From Ahrensia sp. (lineage in GTDB: Bacteria > Pseudomonadota > Alphaproteobacteria > Rhizobiales > Rhizobiaceae), in contig NZXU01000067.1 of assembly GCA_002698425.1 (NCBI GenBank), positions 1 to 37,448 on the forward strand: a DNA stretch of 37,448 nt. The letters run 5' to 3'. The notes under the pieces are model-generated. The model ran no database searches. It was not told where the DNA came from and saw only the letters and a list, made by a program, of their open reading frames with translations. Of this stretch, positions 15,755-24,142 are shown in pieces (the first letter of the stretch is position 1; the number at the start of each line of letters is the position of its first letter). A program made the position numbers and the translations under genes.

Positions 15755-16957
15755 TCAGCCGGATTTTCCCAGGCATGCATCCAGCGCTTTCCGTAGAGCC
15801 AGATCGCGCGGATCGGCCGTCACCCTCAGGCCCATGCTGCCGGTGACATAGGCATAGGCTATGCCGTCTTCAGGGTCGGCATAGCCGAGCGCGCCACCCG
15901 CGCCCGGCGCCCCGAAAGCGCCTTCATTGCGGCCGAAGGGCCAATTCCGGCACGGCCGCATGAAACCCAGCGCATAGCGCACCTCGCCGCGCAGGCTCTC
16001 GTCGAAAAAACCATGTGCGGACGGCACCGGCGGCGCGGTCAGTTCGGCCAGCGTTTCAGGCTTGATCCCGATTTCATCTGCACCCGATGCAAAGGCGTTG
16101 TAGGCGCCCGCAAGGCCGCGCGCCGAGACCATGCCGCCGCCCGACGGCACTTCGAGCTCGCGGGTATAGATCCGGTCCGGGTCGTCGGGCAGCGCCGTCC
16201 CGGGATTGATGCCGAGCGACCGGAACAGGAGCGAGCGCGGATTGAGCGATGCGAAGATGAGCGGCAGCGGAAAATGGGCCAGCATCTTCCAGGGATTAGC
16301 CTTCTTCAGCGGCGCCAGCCGGTCGTCGGGAATATCCTCCGGCAGGCGGATATAGGCGTCGAGGCCGAGCGGCGCGGCGATGTCCTCCTGAAACACCCGG
16401 CCTATCGTGCGATGATCCGGATCGACCCGGCGGATCAGCTCGCCTTCGTAGAAACCGAGCGTCAGCGCATGATAGGCAACGCGCTCGCCGGGAGGCCAGA
16501 TCGGCGTCTGGCGGGCCATGACGGCAGCCAGCCGGTCGAGATCCGCGACCGTATCCGCGTCGACCGGCTCGTCGAACGCCGGCAGGCCCGCCTGATGCGC
16601 AAGCAGTTGGCGCACCGTCGCGTCCTCCTTGCCGTTGCAGGCGAATTCCGGCCAGTAGGCGGCGATCCGTTCGTCATAGTCGAGCCAGCCGCGCGAATGC
16701 GCCAATGCCATGACCATCGCCGCGAGGCCCTTGGTCGCGGAATAGACCAGCACCATCGTGTCCGCCTGCCAGGGTGCGCCGGTTTTCGGATCGCGTATAC
16801 CGCCCCACAGATCGACGATCTTTTCGCCATTTCGGTAGACGCAGCAGGCACCGCCGCGCTCGCCGCGGCGGGAGAAATTCGCGGCAAAGGCGTCGCGCAC
16901 GGGCTCGAACCCGCTGCTCACATCTCCCTGCACTGCGATTTCGGAAGGGCCGGTCAT
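15755..16957 (-). CDS. Serine hydrolase, class C beta-lactamase/EstB-like
   Basis: A 400-residue enzyme of the beta-lactamase-related (PF00144) family. The nucleophile and base are S73-x-x-K76 in VYSATKGL, and the second motif is Y162-H163-A164 in the place of Y-x-N, a form common to EstB-type esterases rather than true AmpC. The N-terminal F-S-R-R-G-E-R-G-G-A, then DLWGGIRDPKTG, and the C-terminal PEDGIAYAYVTG are typical of this esterase-like branch. No signal peptide is visible, so it is cytoplasmic and is unlikely to give antibiotic resistance. Likely reaction: hydrolysis of a small ester or amide; substrate unknown. It converges with the barrel gene, 2 bp between stops, and is divergent from the ZorA-like gene. 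Confidence 0.87.
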   Translation of the reverse strand: MTGPSEIAVQGDVSSGFEPVRDAFAANFSRRGERGGACCVYRNGEKIVDLWGGIRDPKTGAPWQADTMVLVYSATKGLAAMVMALAHSRGWLDYDERIAAYWPEFACNGKEDATVRQLLAHQAGLPAFDEPVDADTVADLDRLAAVMARQTPIWPPGERVAYHALTLGFYEGELIRRVDPDHRTIGRVFQEDIAAPLGLDAYIRLPEDIPDDRLAPLKKANPWKMLAHFPLPLIFASLNPRSLLFRSLGINPGTALPDDPDRIYTRELEVPSGGGMVSARGLAGAYNAFASGADEIGIKPETLAELTAPPVPSAHGFFDESLRGEVRYALGFMRPCRNWPFGRNEGAFGAPGAGGALGYADPEDGIAYAYVTGSMGLRVTADPRDLALRKALDACLGKSG

Positions 16958-17004
16958 CCGGGCAACAATAGCACATTCCCGGATCCGCCCCGTTGGAAGA
17001 CTCG

Positions 17005-17020
17005 TGTGCGCAAGCGCACA
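17005..17020. promoter_or_regulatory. 16-bp palindrome between hydrolase and ZorA-like gene
   Basis: TGTGCGC-AA-GCGCACA is a perfect inverted repeat in the 226-bp divergent intergenic region. It is 48 bp from the hydrolase start and 179 bp from the ZorA-like start. It could be an operator for either gene or a small hairpin. There is no downstream T-run. Confidence 0.35.
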
Positions 17021-17142
17021 GACCGGCCATAAAACCGTCCGCTAGCCCTGTTTTTCGTTAAAATTCTGGGATATATGCGCGATACTTTCCAGGGGCAGGC
17101 GAAAAGGCGGAGAAGCGGGACGACAAGCCCGCGCCCGACGCC

Positions 17143-17190
17143 GGGAGGTATTTCTTTATGGATTGTGGGGGCGAAGCGGCAGCATGCTGA
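17143..17190 (+). promoter_or_regulatory. Leader mini-ORF overlapping the start of the ZorA-like gene
   Basis: GGGAGG (17143-17148) stands nine bases before ATG 17158, an ideal start site. But that frame encodes only MDCGGEAAAC and stops at 17188-17190. The large gene's own ATG (17184-17186) lies inside it as ATGCTGA, and has just a distant G-run as ribosome site. The arrangement suggests translation of the large gene by re-initiation after the mini-ORF. A missed base in this stretch is the alternative. Confidence 0.4.
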
Positions 17191-20150
17191 GTTGGACGGT
17201 GAATTCGGGCTTCGACATTGCCTTCATACTTCTCGCCCTGATCGCCGGCATCGGCCTGATCGCTTACATTCTCAGGGATACCCGCCGCGATCTCGACGGC
17301 CTCGGCGACGCCGCGATGATCGTCCAGTCCGCCGCCAAGAGCGAAAAGACGCCGCGCGAAGCCTTTGCCGCGCAGTTCGAGACCGTAGACGGGTCGCTGA
17401 AGGACCAGCGTGTCGTCGGCCTCGCATGGCGCCGATTCGCGACGACCCTGGTGCCGCTCGAGGTCGAGGACGGCGTGACCTCGGAGAACACGCTCGTTTC
17501 GCGCTCCCCCTCCCCGGCGGAGTATTTCTCGCCATCCGGTCTCGGGCTCGACCGCAGCCATGTCGCGATGGCTCCGGGCGCGTTTCTCGCCGTCTTCCTG
17601 TTGTTTGCGGGAATTGGCCTCGCCGGCACGATCGGCGCCATCGCGGAAGCGTTCGGTCCGGATTCAGGCGAGATGATGCGCACGGCGATCGCCAGCGCCG
17701 GCGGCAAGTTGCTCCTGTTCGCGGTGACGGTGGCGCTCTATCTGGCGCTGCGGCTGGCCGTCTCATGGTCGCGTACCGCGATCGCCGACGGCGTGCGCCA
17801 TTTCAACGACACGCTTCTCGACCGCGTCTATTTCGAAAACGCCGAATCGGCTGGCACGCGGCGGCAGGACGCAATGCATTTCCAGGCCAAGAGCCTGCAA
17901 CGGCTGGGCGAGAAGCTGACCACCTCCATCGGCGGCACCACGCGCGACGCGATCGTCGAGGGCTATGTGGAGGTCGTCACGCGCATGGAAGCGCTGACCA
18001 AGCGCTATGACGATCTCGTCTCGGCGGCGCAGAAAGGCGCGCGCGAGGCTGTCGAGAAGGCCTTCGACGATTCCGTGGAAACCAGCGCCGACATTGTCGT
18101 CAAGCGCATGGAAGCGGTCGCCCAGCATCTGACCGCGATCCCGGAACGCATGGAACAGGCCGCGCAGTCGCTGCAGACGGCGGGCGCCAATATCTCCGCT
18201 GAACAGCAGCGTTTCGCCAATGACCTGCAGACGACGGCAAACGACACCGTCGCCTCGGCGGCGAGCGCCGTCGCCCGCGACGTCGCCGAAACCGTACGCG
18301 AGGCGCTGGCGGAGTCGCGGGACGTGTCGGCGACGATTTCCGAGCGGCTCTCGCTGTTGCCGGATCGGATCGAACAGGCCGCGCTGACCTTCGAAAACGC
18401 TTCGGCAAAGATGATCGACGTGCAGAGCACGGTCGCGGAAGAGACGCAGACACGCACGCAACTGGCCGTCCAGTCGGTCACGGACATGATCAAGCAGTCG
18501 ACCGGCGAAATCGCCCGCTCGGTTGACGAGACCATCGCCAATTCCCTGTTGCAGACGACGCGAACCCTGGAAACCGTCGGCGAGAACATGACACTGTTGC
18601 CGGACCGGCTCGCCGGCGTTGCGCGGACACTGGAGCAGTCAACCGACCACATCTCGCAAACGCATACGCAAATTCTGGCCAATCTGCAGGCGGGCACGCG
18701 CGAAATGACGGCGACGACTGCCGAGACGATTGCGGCACACGTCAACCAGAACACGCAGTCATTCCTGGACAAGCTGCACGAGACCAACGAGGCGTTCGAA
18801 GCGCGCACCCAGTCGCTGACCGGCCTGTTCCAGGCGCTGGAACGCACGGGCGACCGGATTGCCGAGACGCACAACCAGGCACTCGCCGACTTCAAGACAA
18901 GCGCCAGCGAGATCACCGCGGTCACCGCCGATGCGATCGCCGCCCGGGTCGACGAGAACACGACGCATTTCGTCGAGAAGCTGGAGCAGTCCAATGCCGC
19001 GTTCGAGGCGCGTGCTGAACGCCTGTCCAGCCTTTATGTCTCGCTCGAGCAGGCGAGCGACAAGATCGCCGAGACCCATACCCGGGTCATGACGCAGATG
19101 CAGCAGGCGGCGCGCGACATGACCGCGACCACCTCGCAGTCGATCTCGCGCCACATCAACGAGAACACCCAGTCCTTCATCGAGAAGCTGAACGAGTCCA
19201 ACGCCGCATTCGAGGAACGCGCCGGCGCGCTGACCGGCCTGTTCTCGACGCTGCAGAAGGCGAGCGACCGCATCGCGGAGACGCATACGCGCTTCATGGA
19301 CCAAATGCAGCAAGGCGCGCGCGAACTCACCGAAGCCACGGCCGAGACGCTGTCGCGCAGCGTCAACGAGAACACCAGCGGCTTCATCGACAAGCTGAAC
19401 GAATCCAACGCCGCATTCGAGGAACGGGCCCAGGCCCTGACCGGCCTTTTCGCGACGCTGCAGAAGGCGAGCGACCGGATCGCGCAGACGCATACCGGCT
19501 TCATGGCAGAGATGCAGGACAGCACGCGCGACATCATCGCCAAGACGACCAGCACGATCGCCGCCGAAATCCAGAACAATACCGCCGACATCGTGTCGAG
19601 GCTGCGCGAATCCGACGACTTCTTCGCATCGCGCGTGGAAGCGCTGTCGTCGCTGCTGCCGCAGATCGACCAGACCGGCAAGGCTCTGGCGGGCATCATG
19701 GAGCGCATTTCGGCTGAGAATGGCCGCGTCGGCGTCGAACTGTCGGAGCTGGCGGGTTCGCTGCACGACGCGACGGGCGGCATCAAGCAATCGGCCGACC
19801 GGTTCTCGCACAATCTTCTCGAGGTCCAGCAATCGCTCGACGATTTCCAGAAGCTGTCCAAGGACACGATCGAAATGGTCGGCACTTCGCAGCGCACGCT
19901 GAAGGAATCCATCGGCATGCAGGCGGAATTGTGGGAGCGCCATGTCGAACGGTTCGACGATGTCGACCGCAAGCTCGGCGACGTGTTCGCCGAGATGTCG
20001 CGCCAGATCGACGTGCAGACACGCCAGATGCGTGATCAGGTCTCGGAAATGGACAATGCCCTGGCAGGCGCCGTGAACCATCTCGGCGAACTGGTCGAGG
20101 AACTCAATGAAACCCGCGCGCAGGCGCGCAGCGCCGGGACATACGGCTGA
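17184..20150 (+). CDS. ZorA-like membrane protein with ExbB/MotA-type head and long coiled tail
   Basis: A 988-residue inner-membrane protein. TM1 is residues 10-30, followed by about 100 cytoplasmic residues. TM2 (131-156, GIGLAGTIGAIAEAF) and TM3 (174-196) have the glycine-rich pattern of the MotA/TolQ/ExbB proton-channel family. Residues 200-988 are an Ala/Thr/Glu-rich, almost purely helical tail. It holds four 69-residue repeats (521-796) and a degenerate fifth before them. The tail end (FDDVDRKLGDVFAEM from residue 924, then MDNALAGAVNHLGELVEELNE) resembles the end of ZorA, the channel subunit of Zorya anti-phage systems, whose long tail spans the cytoplasm. ZorA proteins are usually nearer 700 residues. 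The next gene starts 2 nt after the stop. No ZorB-like stator partner is nearby, which a working proton-driven unit would need. A TTG at 17163 is an alternative start. Confidence 0.65.
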   Translation: MLSWTVNSGFDIAFILLALIAGIGLIAYILRDTRRDLDGLGDAAMIVQSAAKSEKTPREAFAAQFETVDGSLKDQRVVGLAWRRFATTLVPLEVEDGVTSENTLVSRSPSPAEYFSPSGLGLDRSHVAMAPGAFLAVFLLFAGIGLAGTIGAIAEAFGPDSGEMMRTAIASAGGKLLLFAVTVALYLALRLAVSWSRTAIADGVRHFNDTLLDRVYFENAESAGTRRQDAMHFQAKSLQRLGEKLTTSIGGTTRDAIVEGYVEVVTRMEALTKRYDDLVSAAQKGAREAVEKAFDDSVETSADIVVKRMEAVAQHLTAIPERMEQAAQSLQTAGANISAEQQRFANDLQTTANDTVASAASAVARDVAETVREALAESRDVSATISERLSLLPDRIEQAALTFENASAKMIDVQSTVAEETQTRTQLAVQSVTDMIKQSTGEIARSVDETIANSLLQTTRTLETVGENMTLLPDRLAGVARTLEQSTDHISQTHTQILANLQAGTREMTATTAETIAAHVNQNTQSFLDKLHETNEAFEARTQSLTGLFQALERTGDRIAETHNQALADFKTSASEITAVTADAIAARVDENTTHFVEKLEQSNAAFEARAERLSSLYVSLEQASDKIAETHTRVMTQMQQAARDMTATTSQSISRHINENTQSFIEKLNESNAAFEERAGALTGLFSTLQKASDRIAETHTRFMDQMQQGARELTEATAETLSRSVNENTSGFIDKLNESNAAFEERAQALTGLFATLQKASDRIAQTHTGFMAEMQDSTRDIIAKTTSTIAAEIQNNTADIVSRLRESDDFFASRVEALSSLLPQIDQTGKALAGIMERISAENGRVGVELSELAGSLHDATGGIKQSADRFSHNLLEVQQSLDDFQKLSKDTIEMVGTSQRTLKESIGMQAELWERHVERFDDVDRKLGDVFAEMSRQIDVQTRQMRDQVSEMDNALAGAVNHLGELVEELNETRAQARSAGTYG
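18744..19571 (+). repeat. Four in-frame 207-bp tandem repeats in the ZorA-like tail
   Basis: Units at 18744-18950, 18951-19157, 19158-19364 and 19365-19571, each exactly 69 codons and each opening with N/D-x-N-T. The preceding 207 bp (18537-18743) are a degenerate copy of equal length. The shared pattern is ENT-x3-F-x-x-K-L-x-x-S/T-N-x-A-F-E-x-R, then a D-x-I-A-x-T-H block. Units three and four are close to identical for their first 140 bp, so the array grew recently. Confidence 0.9.
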
Positions 20151-20152
20151 GC

Positions 20153-21067
20153 ATGGCGGACTGGACGAGCCTCGGCGGTCGCCTCGACCAGCGCCTCACC
20201 CAGATTTCCGGAAGCGCGTTGCCGCAGGTTTCCCTCAACAGGGTCAAGACCGCCGCTGCGCGCTGGGAGCGCAAGCGCGAGGTCGCGGAAATTCCCTATG
20301 CGGTCCGGCGCCGGCGCATCCGGGACGCAGCGGAAAAACTCAAGCAAGGGCGCGGCGGCGACATCCCGCTGAGCGACCTCCGGCTCGCTCTCTTCCACAT
20401 GCGTGAAGAGGAAGTCTTCATCGCCAGCACGATCGCGCGGCACCGGCTGGTCACGGAAGCGATATCGCGGCCCGGCAAGACGCCGATCAACGTCCTGTTC
20501 AAGGCGTTCTTCCAGAGCTTCGAACCGGGCAGTCCCGAGACAGACCGGATCTATCAGCATTTGCGCCAGAATATCGACGCGCTACGGATCAATTCGCGTG
20601 CGTTTGCGAAGGCGGTCAACTTCTTCGACGGCAATTACGGGCTCGACACGATCATCGACTCCGTCGATCTGCGGAACCCGGTCCGCTCGCTGGAGCGCGT
20701 CGGCCTCGAGGAGGACGAGCAGGATTCGCTCTATGGCCTCGCCATCAAATGCACCCTCGTCGAACGCACGCTGACCCACGTCGAACTCGACGCGCAGCCG
20801 CTGAAGACGATCCTCGGCTGGATCGAACTCGGAGAGCGCCGGCGGCCCGATCTGGAAAGCACTTATTACGAGATCCTCCTGTTGCGCTTTTCCCAACAGG
20901 ATCCGTCGCCGGACATCAGGCGGACGATCGCCCGTTTCCTGCTCGGCCATTTCGGAGATCCGCGCTCGACATCCTGGCCCAAGCTGCGCGACGACACGGG
21001 CCGCCTGAAGCGTGACGCCTGTCTCAGGGTGATGGAACGCTGGCTCGATAGCGGCGCGCTGCGCTGA
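20153..21067 (+). CDS. EH-signature (ZorC)-like protein, tentative
   Basis: A 304-residue soluble, Arg-rich, mostly helical protein without signal peptide or membrane segment. It starts 2 nt after the ZorA-like stop, so the two are surely co-translated. The C-terminal region, TYYEILLLRF (Glu240), ARFLLGHFGDPR (His266), then a Trp and RVMERWL, resembles the EH-signature family (PF15611) of ZorC, a DNA-associated component of type I Zorya. ZorC is normally over 500 residues and continues past the W-L segment; this protein ends there, so it would be a shortened form. The N-terminal half (YAVRRRRIRDAAEKLKQGRG) is strongly basic and could bind nucleic acid. This is recognition of pattern, not of strong identity. 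The safe description is a conserved hypothetical coupled to the channel-like gene. Confidence 0.5.
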   Translation: MADWTSLGGRLDQRLTQISGSALPQVSLNRVKTAAARWERKREVAEIPYAVRRRRIRDAAEKLKQGRGGDIPLSDLRLALFHMREEEVFIASTIARHRLVTEAISRPGKTPINVLFKAFFQSFEPGSPETDRIYQHLRQNIDALRINSRAFAKAVNFFDGNYGLDTIIDSVDLRNPVRSLERVGLEEDEQDSLYGLAIKCTLVERTLTHVELDAQPLKTILGWIELGERRRPDLESTYYEILLLRFSQQDPSPDIRRTIARFLLGHFGDPRSTSWPKLRDDTGRLKRDACLRVMERWLDSGALR

Positions 21068-21097
21068 CCCTCTGCAATTCGTTGAACCCGGATACGA

Positions 21098-21123
21098 AAA
21101 AAGGGGCCGTGAGGCCCCTTTTT
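21098..21123. terminator. Bidirectional intrinsic terminator
   Basis: AAAAAGGGGCC (21098-21108), loop GTGA, GGCCCCTTTTT (21113-21123). The T-run on one strand and A-run on the other make it work in both directions. It lies between the convergent EH-like gene and the 876-residue membrane protein gene, whose stop is 2 bp away. Confidence 0.9.
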
Positions 21124-21124
21124 A

Positions 21125-23755
21125 CTAACCATCGAAGAGTGGGCGGTCCGGCGGGATAGGCACATTGTCCGGGATCACGGGACGGCCCGGCTGTACCGTC
21201 GAGGTCTCGATTTGCTCCTCGATCGTCGTTTCCGGCTCCACAAGTTCCACCTCCGGCTCGGCCGGGCTTTCCGCGGCCGTCGTTTCGGGCGGCGTCAGCG
21301 GCTCCGGCTGGGCTGCGGCTGGCTCTGGCGCAGGCGCTGCCGCGCCGCCCCAGGCCGCCATCGCCGTCTCGAAAGCGTTGCCGCCTGTCGCTCCTGTGAC
21401 CAGGCGCAACGTGGTGCGGCGGCCGCTGTAATAGACGAACTGGATCTCGATCAGATCGGGATCGCTGAACAACCTCTGGTGCAGCTGGCGGGCCGCAGGC
21501 ACGTCGGCTAGCGCGAAGAGGAAGATGTTGTCGGCAATCTTGACCACGGAACCGACCAGCGGCTCGGCCCGGTCCTGGCCGCTCCGGACGAATGTGATGG
21601 CTTCGACCGAGGCGATCTCGCTGCTCGCGACGCTGTCCGACGGTGCGAATACGAGCTCGAAGAGATGCGTCGCGGGCAGCGTCTCGTCGAGATTGCGCCG
21701 CAGCGTCAGCGTTGCGCGAAGACCGTCGGACGGAATGGAAACGTCGCCACGGATCGCCGGCTCCGGCGGCAAACCTGGCTGCGGCGAGGATTCGATGACC
21801 GACCACTCGATATTGCCTGTCTCCACCGCCTGTCCGCCCGCCGTAGCGAAGAGAAAGGCCTTTTCGCCAGCGGCCGGCGCAACCGCCTGTTCGGCGGCGG
21901 GCTCCTGCGTGTTTTCCGCTGCCGCAGCCTCTGCTTCGGCCGCGGGCTCTTCCATCGCGGCTGCTTCAGTGTCTGACGGCGGCTCCTGCGCCGCCGCGGC
22001 AGGCTCGTTTTCCTGCGTGTTTGCATCCATGGCCGATGCTGTGTCGGTCTCACCGTCGACGCGGGCGGAGCTGGACGGTTCGCCAGCCAGGCCGGCGACG
22101 AATTCGGCCAGCCAGGTTCCCGTCGTCCTGGCTTTCGCGGTGTAGCGCGCCGTCTGGTCGGGGAAGGCAACGGCGGCCGCGATCCCGCCACCGACGAGCA
22201 GGACCAGAAGGATGAGGAGGAAGCGGCCGAACCCGCCACGCCGGCGCGGCTTGGCTTGCGGCGCCTGATCCTGATTGGCGGCTACCCGCCCGGCAGGCTC
22301 CTCGAACTCGAAATCATCGCCGAAAATGTCGTCCGGCAGGTCGAAACCGTCATCCGTCGCCCAGCGATCGGACTGCTTCTGCGCCTGCGCGTTGGACGGC
22401 GCGGCAAAGTCCTCGTCGAGTTCGAAATCCTCTGCGGGCGGCGCGACAGGCGCAGGCGGGGCCTTGCGCTTCTCCTGTCTCCTTGGCGCGGCGGTTTTCT
22501 TCGGCGCCTGCTGGCGGCCGATGTCGGCGGCAATCAGATCCTGGACCGCGTCCTCGACCTCTTCGTCGATCGACCGGCCCGGCTGAGGCTCGGGATCGAA
22601 CGCCTGCGGCTCGAAGTCGGTCTCCGCGAGTTCCTGCACCGCCTCCTCGACCTCGTCCGCGATCGTGCGATGCATCTCCTGCGCCACCGGCCTCGACGGT
22701 TTCGCCGCGCGCGGTTTCGGCGCTGGCTCCTCGGACGCCGACTGCTCGAAATCGGCCGACCAGATATCCGCCAGTTCGGTCATCAGTTCGTCGGTCGATG
22801 GTCCGGTGTCCGCGTCCTCGACGCCGGCCGTTTTCTCGGCCTGCTCGGCCTCAACTTCGCGGATTGCGGCGTTGAGCTTCTCGATATGCATGTGCACCGC
22901 ATCGAAATCCGGCTGCGGCGACAGCGACTTCAGATACTTCACCAGAGCGTTTCGCGCCCGCCGGTAGATGATCTCTCGGGTGGCCGGATCGCGCATGTCC
23001 TCATTGCTGACGGCTTTGCGCAGCAGGATCCTGACATCGAAGCCGGTCTCGTCCGCCGGCTCGACGGCTTCGGGCTCCTCGGCGCGCGCCGGCATTGGCG
23101 CGGGGGCCGGTTCCTCGATCGCCGGCGCATCGGGTTTCGGCTTCGACCGGGCTTCCTCCTCGGCCGAGATCGGCAGCGACAGTTCTGCCGTCAGCGCCGA
23201 CTGGAACTCCTCCAGCAAGTCGCGGTCGTTCGATTCGACCTTCAGCGCCTGCGTCGACGTCGCACCGGAGGCCGCAGCGCGCTGCGGCGGCGAATAGGAC
23301 GGTGCAGGAGCGGCCGGGATCGGCGGCGGCGCGGTTTCCGCAGGCGTCGCCTCAGGCGCGCGCGGAGCATCGCTCCCCTGCCCGGTCGGTGCGGACGGCG
23401 CTTCCGTGATTTTCGGATAGGCATATTCGCGAGCGGGGGTTTCAGCCGGCCTGCGCCCGATGGGCGTCACATTGCTCTCGGGACGGTAGGAAGGCGCGGC
23501 GGGCTCCTCGGCTTTTTCCGGGACGGCCGGTTCGGGCGCGGGGGTCGGATGCATGAGCTGCTCCGCCTCCATGTCGAGGATGGCGTTTTCCAGCTCCTCG
23601 AGCGTGTCGGCCACCTCGGTCTCGCTGGCCGCACGCGACTCGAGCTGCCTCCTGATGCCCTTGCGCACCCGTTCATAGGCCGATGCGCGCGCGAGGGGCG
23701 TGTTCTCTGAAAGCCCCTGAATGGCTACACGGATGTAGTTCGTAAAATCCGACAC
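21125..23755 (-). CDS. Single-pass membrane protein with duplicated N-terminal domain
   Basis: An 876-residue protein of unknown function. Residues 4-65 and about 239-308 are two copies of one helical domain: YERVRKGIRRQLES with ENAILDMEAEQ, against YRRARNALVKYLKS with NAAIREVEAEQ. Between and after them is low-complexity Pro/Ala/Glu sequence with two short acidic repeats (DEVEEAVQELAETD and DEEVEDAVQDLIAAD). One membrane helix lies at about 508-530 (FLLILLVLLVGGGIAAAVAF), preceded by K-P-R-R-R-G-G, so the N-terminal part is cytoplasmic. The C-terminal part is periplasmic, with a compact domain around residues 640-800 and a Pro/Glu-rich end. The topology resembles envelope-linked scaffold or sensor proteins of rhizobia. 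It converges with the ZorA/EH-like pair through a shared terminator; a functional link is unproven. Confidence 0.8.
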   Translation of the reverse strand: MSDFTNYIRVAIQGLSENTPLARASAYERVRKGIRRQLESRAASETEVADTLEELENAILDMEAEQLMHPTPAPEPAVPEKAEEPAAPSYRPESNVTPIGRRPAETPAREYAYPKITEAPSAPTGQGSDAPRAPEATPAETAPPPIPAAPAPSYSPPQRAAASGATSTQALKVESNDRDLLEEFQSALTAELSLPISAEEEARSKPKPDAPAIEEPAPAPMPARAEEPEAVEPADETGFDVRILLRKAVSNEDMRDPATREIIYRRARNALVKYLKSLSPQPDFDAVHMHIEKLNAAIREVEAEQAEKTAGVEDADTGPSTDELMTELADIWSADFEQSASEEPAPKPRAAKPSRPVAQEMHRTIADEVEEAVQELAETDFEPQAFDPEPQPGRSIDEEVEDAVQDLIAADIGRQQAPKKTAAPRRQEKRKAPPAPVAPPAEDFELDEDFAAPSNAQAQKQSDRWATDDGFDLPDDIFGDDFEFEEPAGRVAANQDQAPQAKPRRRGGFGRFLLILLVLLVGGGIAAAVAFPDQTARYTAKARTTGTWLAEFVAGLAGEPSSSARVDGETDTASAMDANTQENEPAAAAQEPPSDTEAAAMEEPAAEAEAAAAENTQEPAAEQAVAPAAGEKAFLFATAGGQAVETGNIEWSVIESSPQPGLPPEPAIRGDVSIPSDGLRATLTLRRNLDETLPATHLFELVFAPSDSVASSEIASVEAITFVRSGQDRAEPLVGSVVKIADNIFLFALADVPAARQLHQRLFSDPDLIEIQFVYYSGRRTTLRLVTGATGGNAFETAMAAWGGAAAPAPEPAAAQPEPLTPPETTAAESPAEPEVELVEPETTIEEQIETSTVQPGRPVIPDNVPIPPDRPLFDG

Positions 23756-24071
23756 GGAAAATTGCTTCCCTGTTTCACTTCCGCCCCGGCGATGGCATCC
23801 GGGACATGCCCGGCGCCGCGTTCAGCCAAGGACGGATCTGCGCGTCCGCGCTCATGATCAGGTCGACATGAACCAATTGATCAAGAACTGCGGAAACCTC
23901 CAACTCACAGAAAATCGCGTCCGGAATCATGCCGATACCCGACTCCAACCGCGGCGACCCTAACCGGTTTCGGGAGTGACAACAAGATTTCATGGTTCAG
24001 CGCCCAAACAGCCCAAAAACACCCGGAAAAGCCCGATTCGCGTCCGCGACGGGATAGCTGTCTCATCAAAT

Positions 24072-24085
24072 TTGATCCGTATCAT
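24072..24085. promoter_or_regulatory. Possible FNR/FixK-like box
   Basis: TTGAT-CCGT-ATCAT matches the FNR/FixK consensus TTGAT-N4-ATCAA at nine of ten positions. It is 140 bp before the RND adaptor start and about 320 bp from the divergent gene. No well-placed -10 follows at the normal 22-25 bp distance, so it may be chance. Confidence 0.25.
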
Positions 24086-24142
24086 GGCGGACCGGCCATT
24101 CCTGTCTTTTCCTGTCCCCCACTTGAAAACCGTTCCGACCAT

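Noticed and set aside
17075..18010. 311-codon plus-strand frame overlapping the ZorA-like gene
   Set aside because: Out-of-frame shadow, rich in Arg; the ZorA-like frame explains the region with membrane helices and repeats.
23775..23993. 72-codon minus-strand frame between the scaffold gene and the RND adaptor
   Set aside because: No ribosome site before its ATG, and no hydrophobic or domain pattern.
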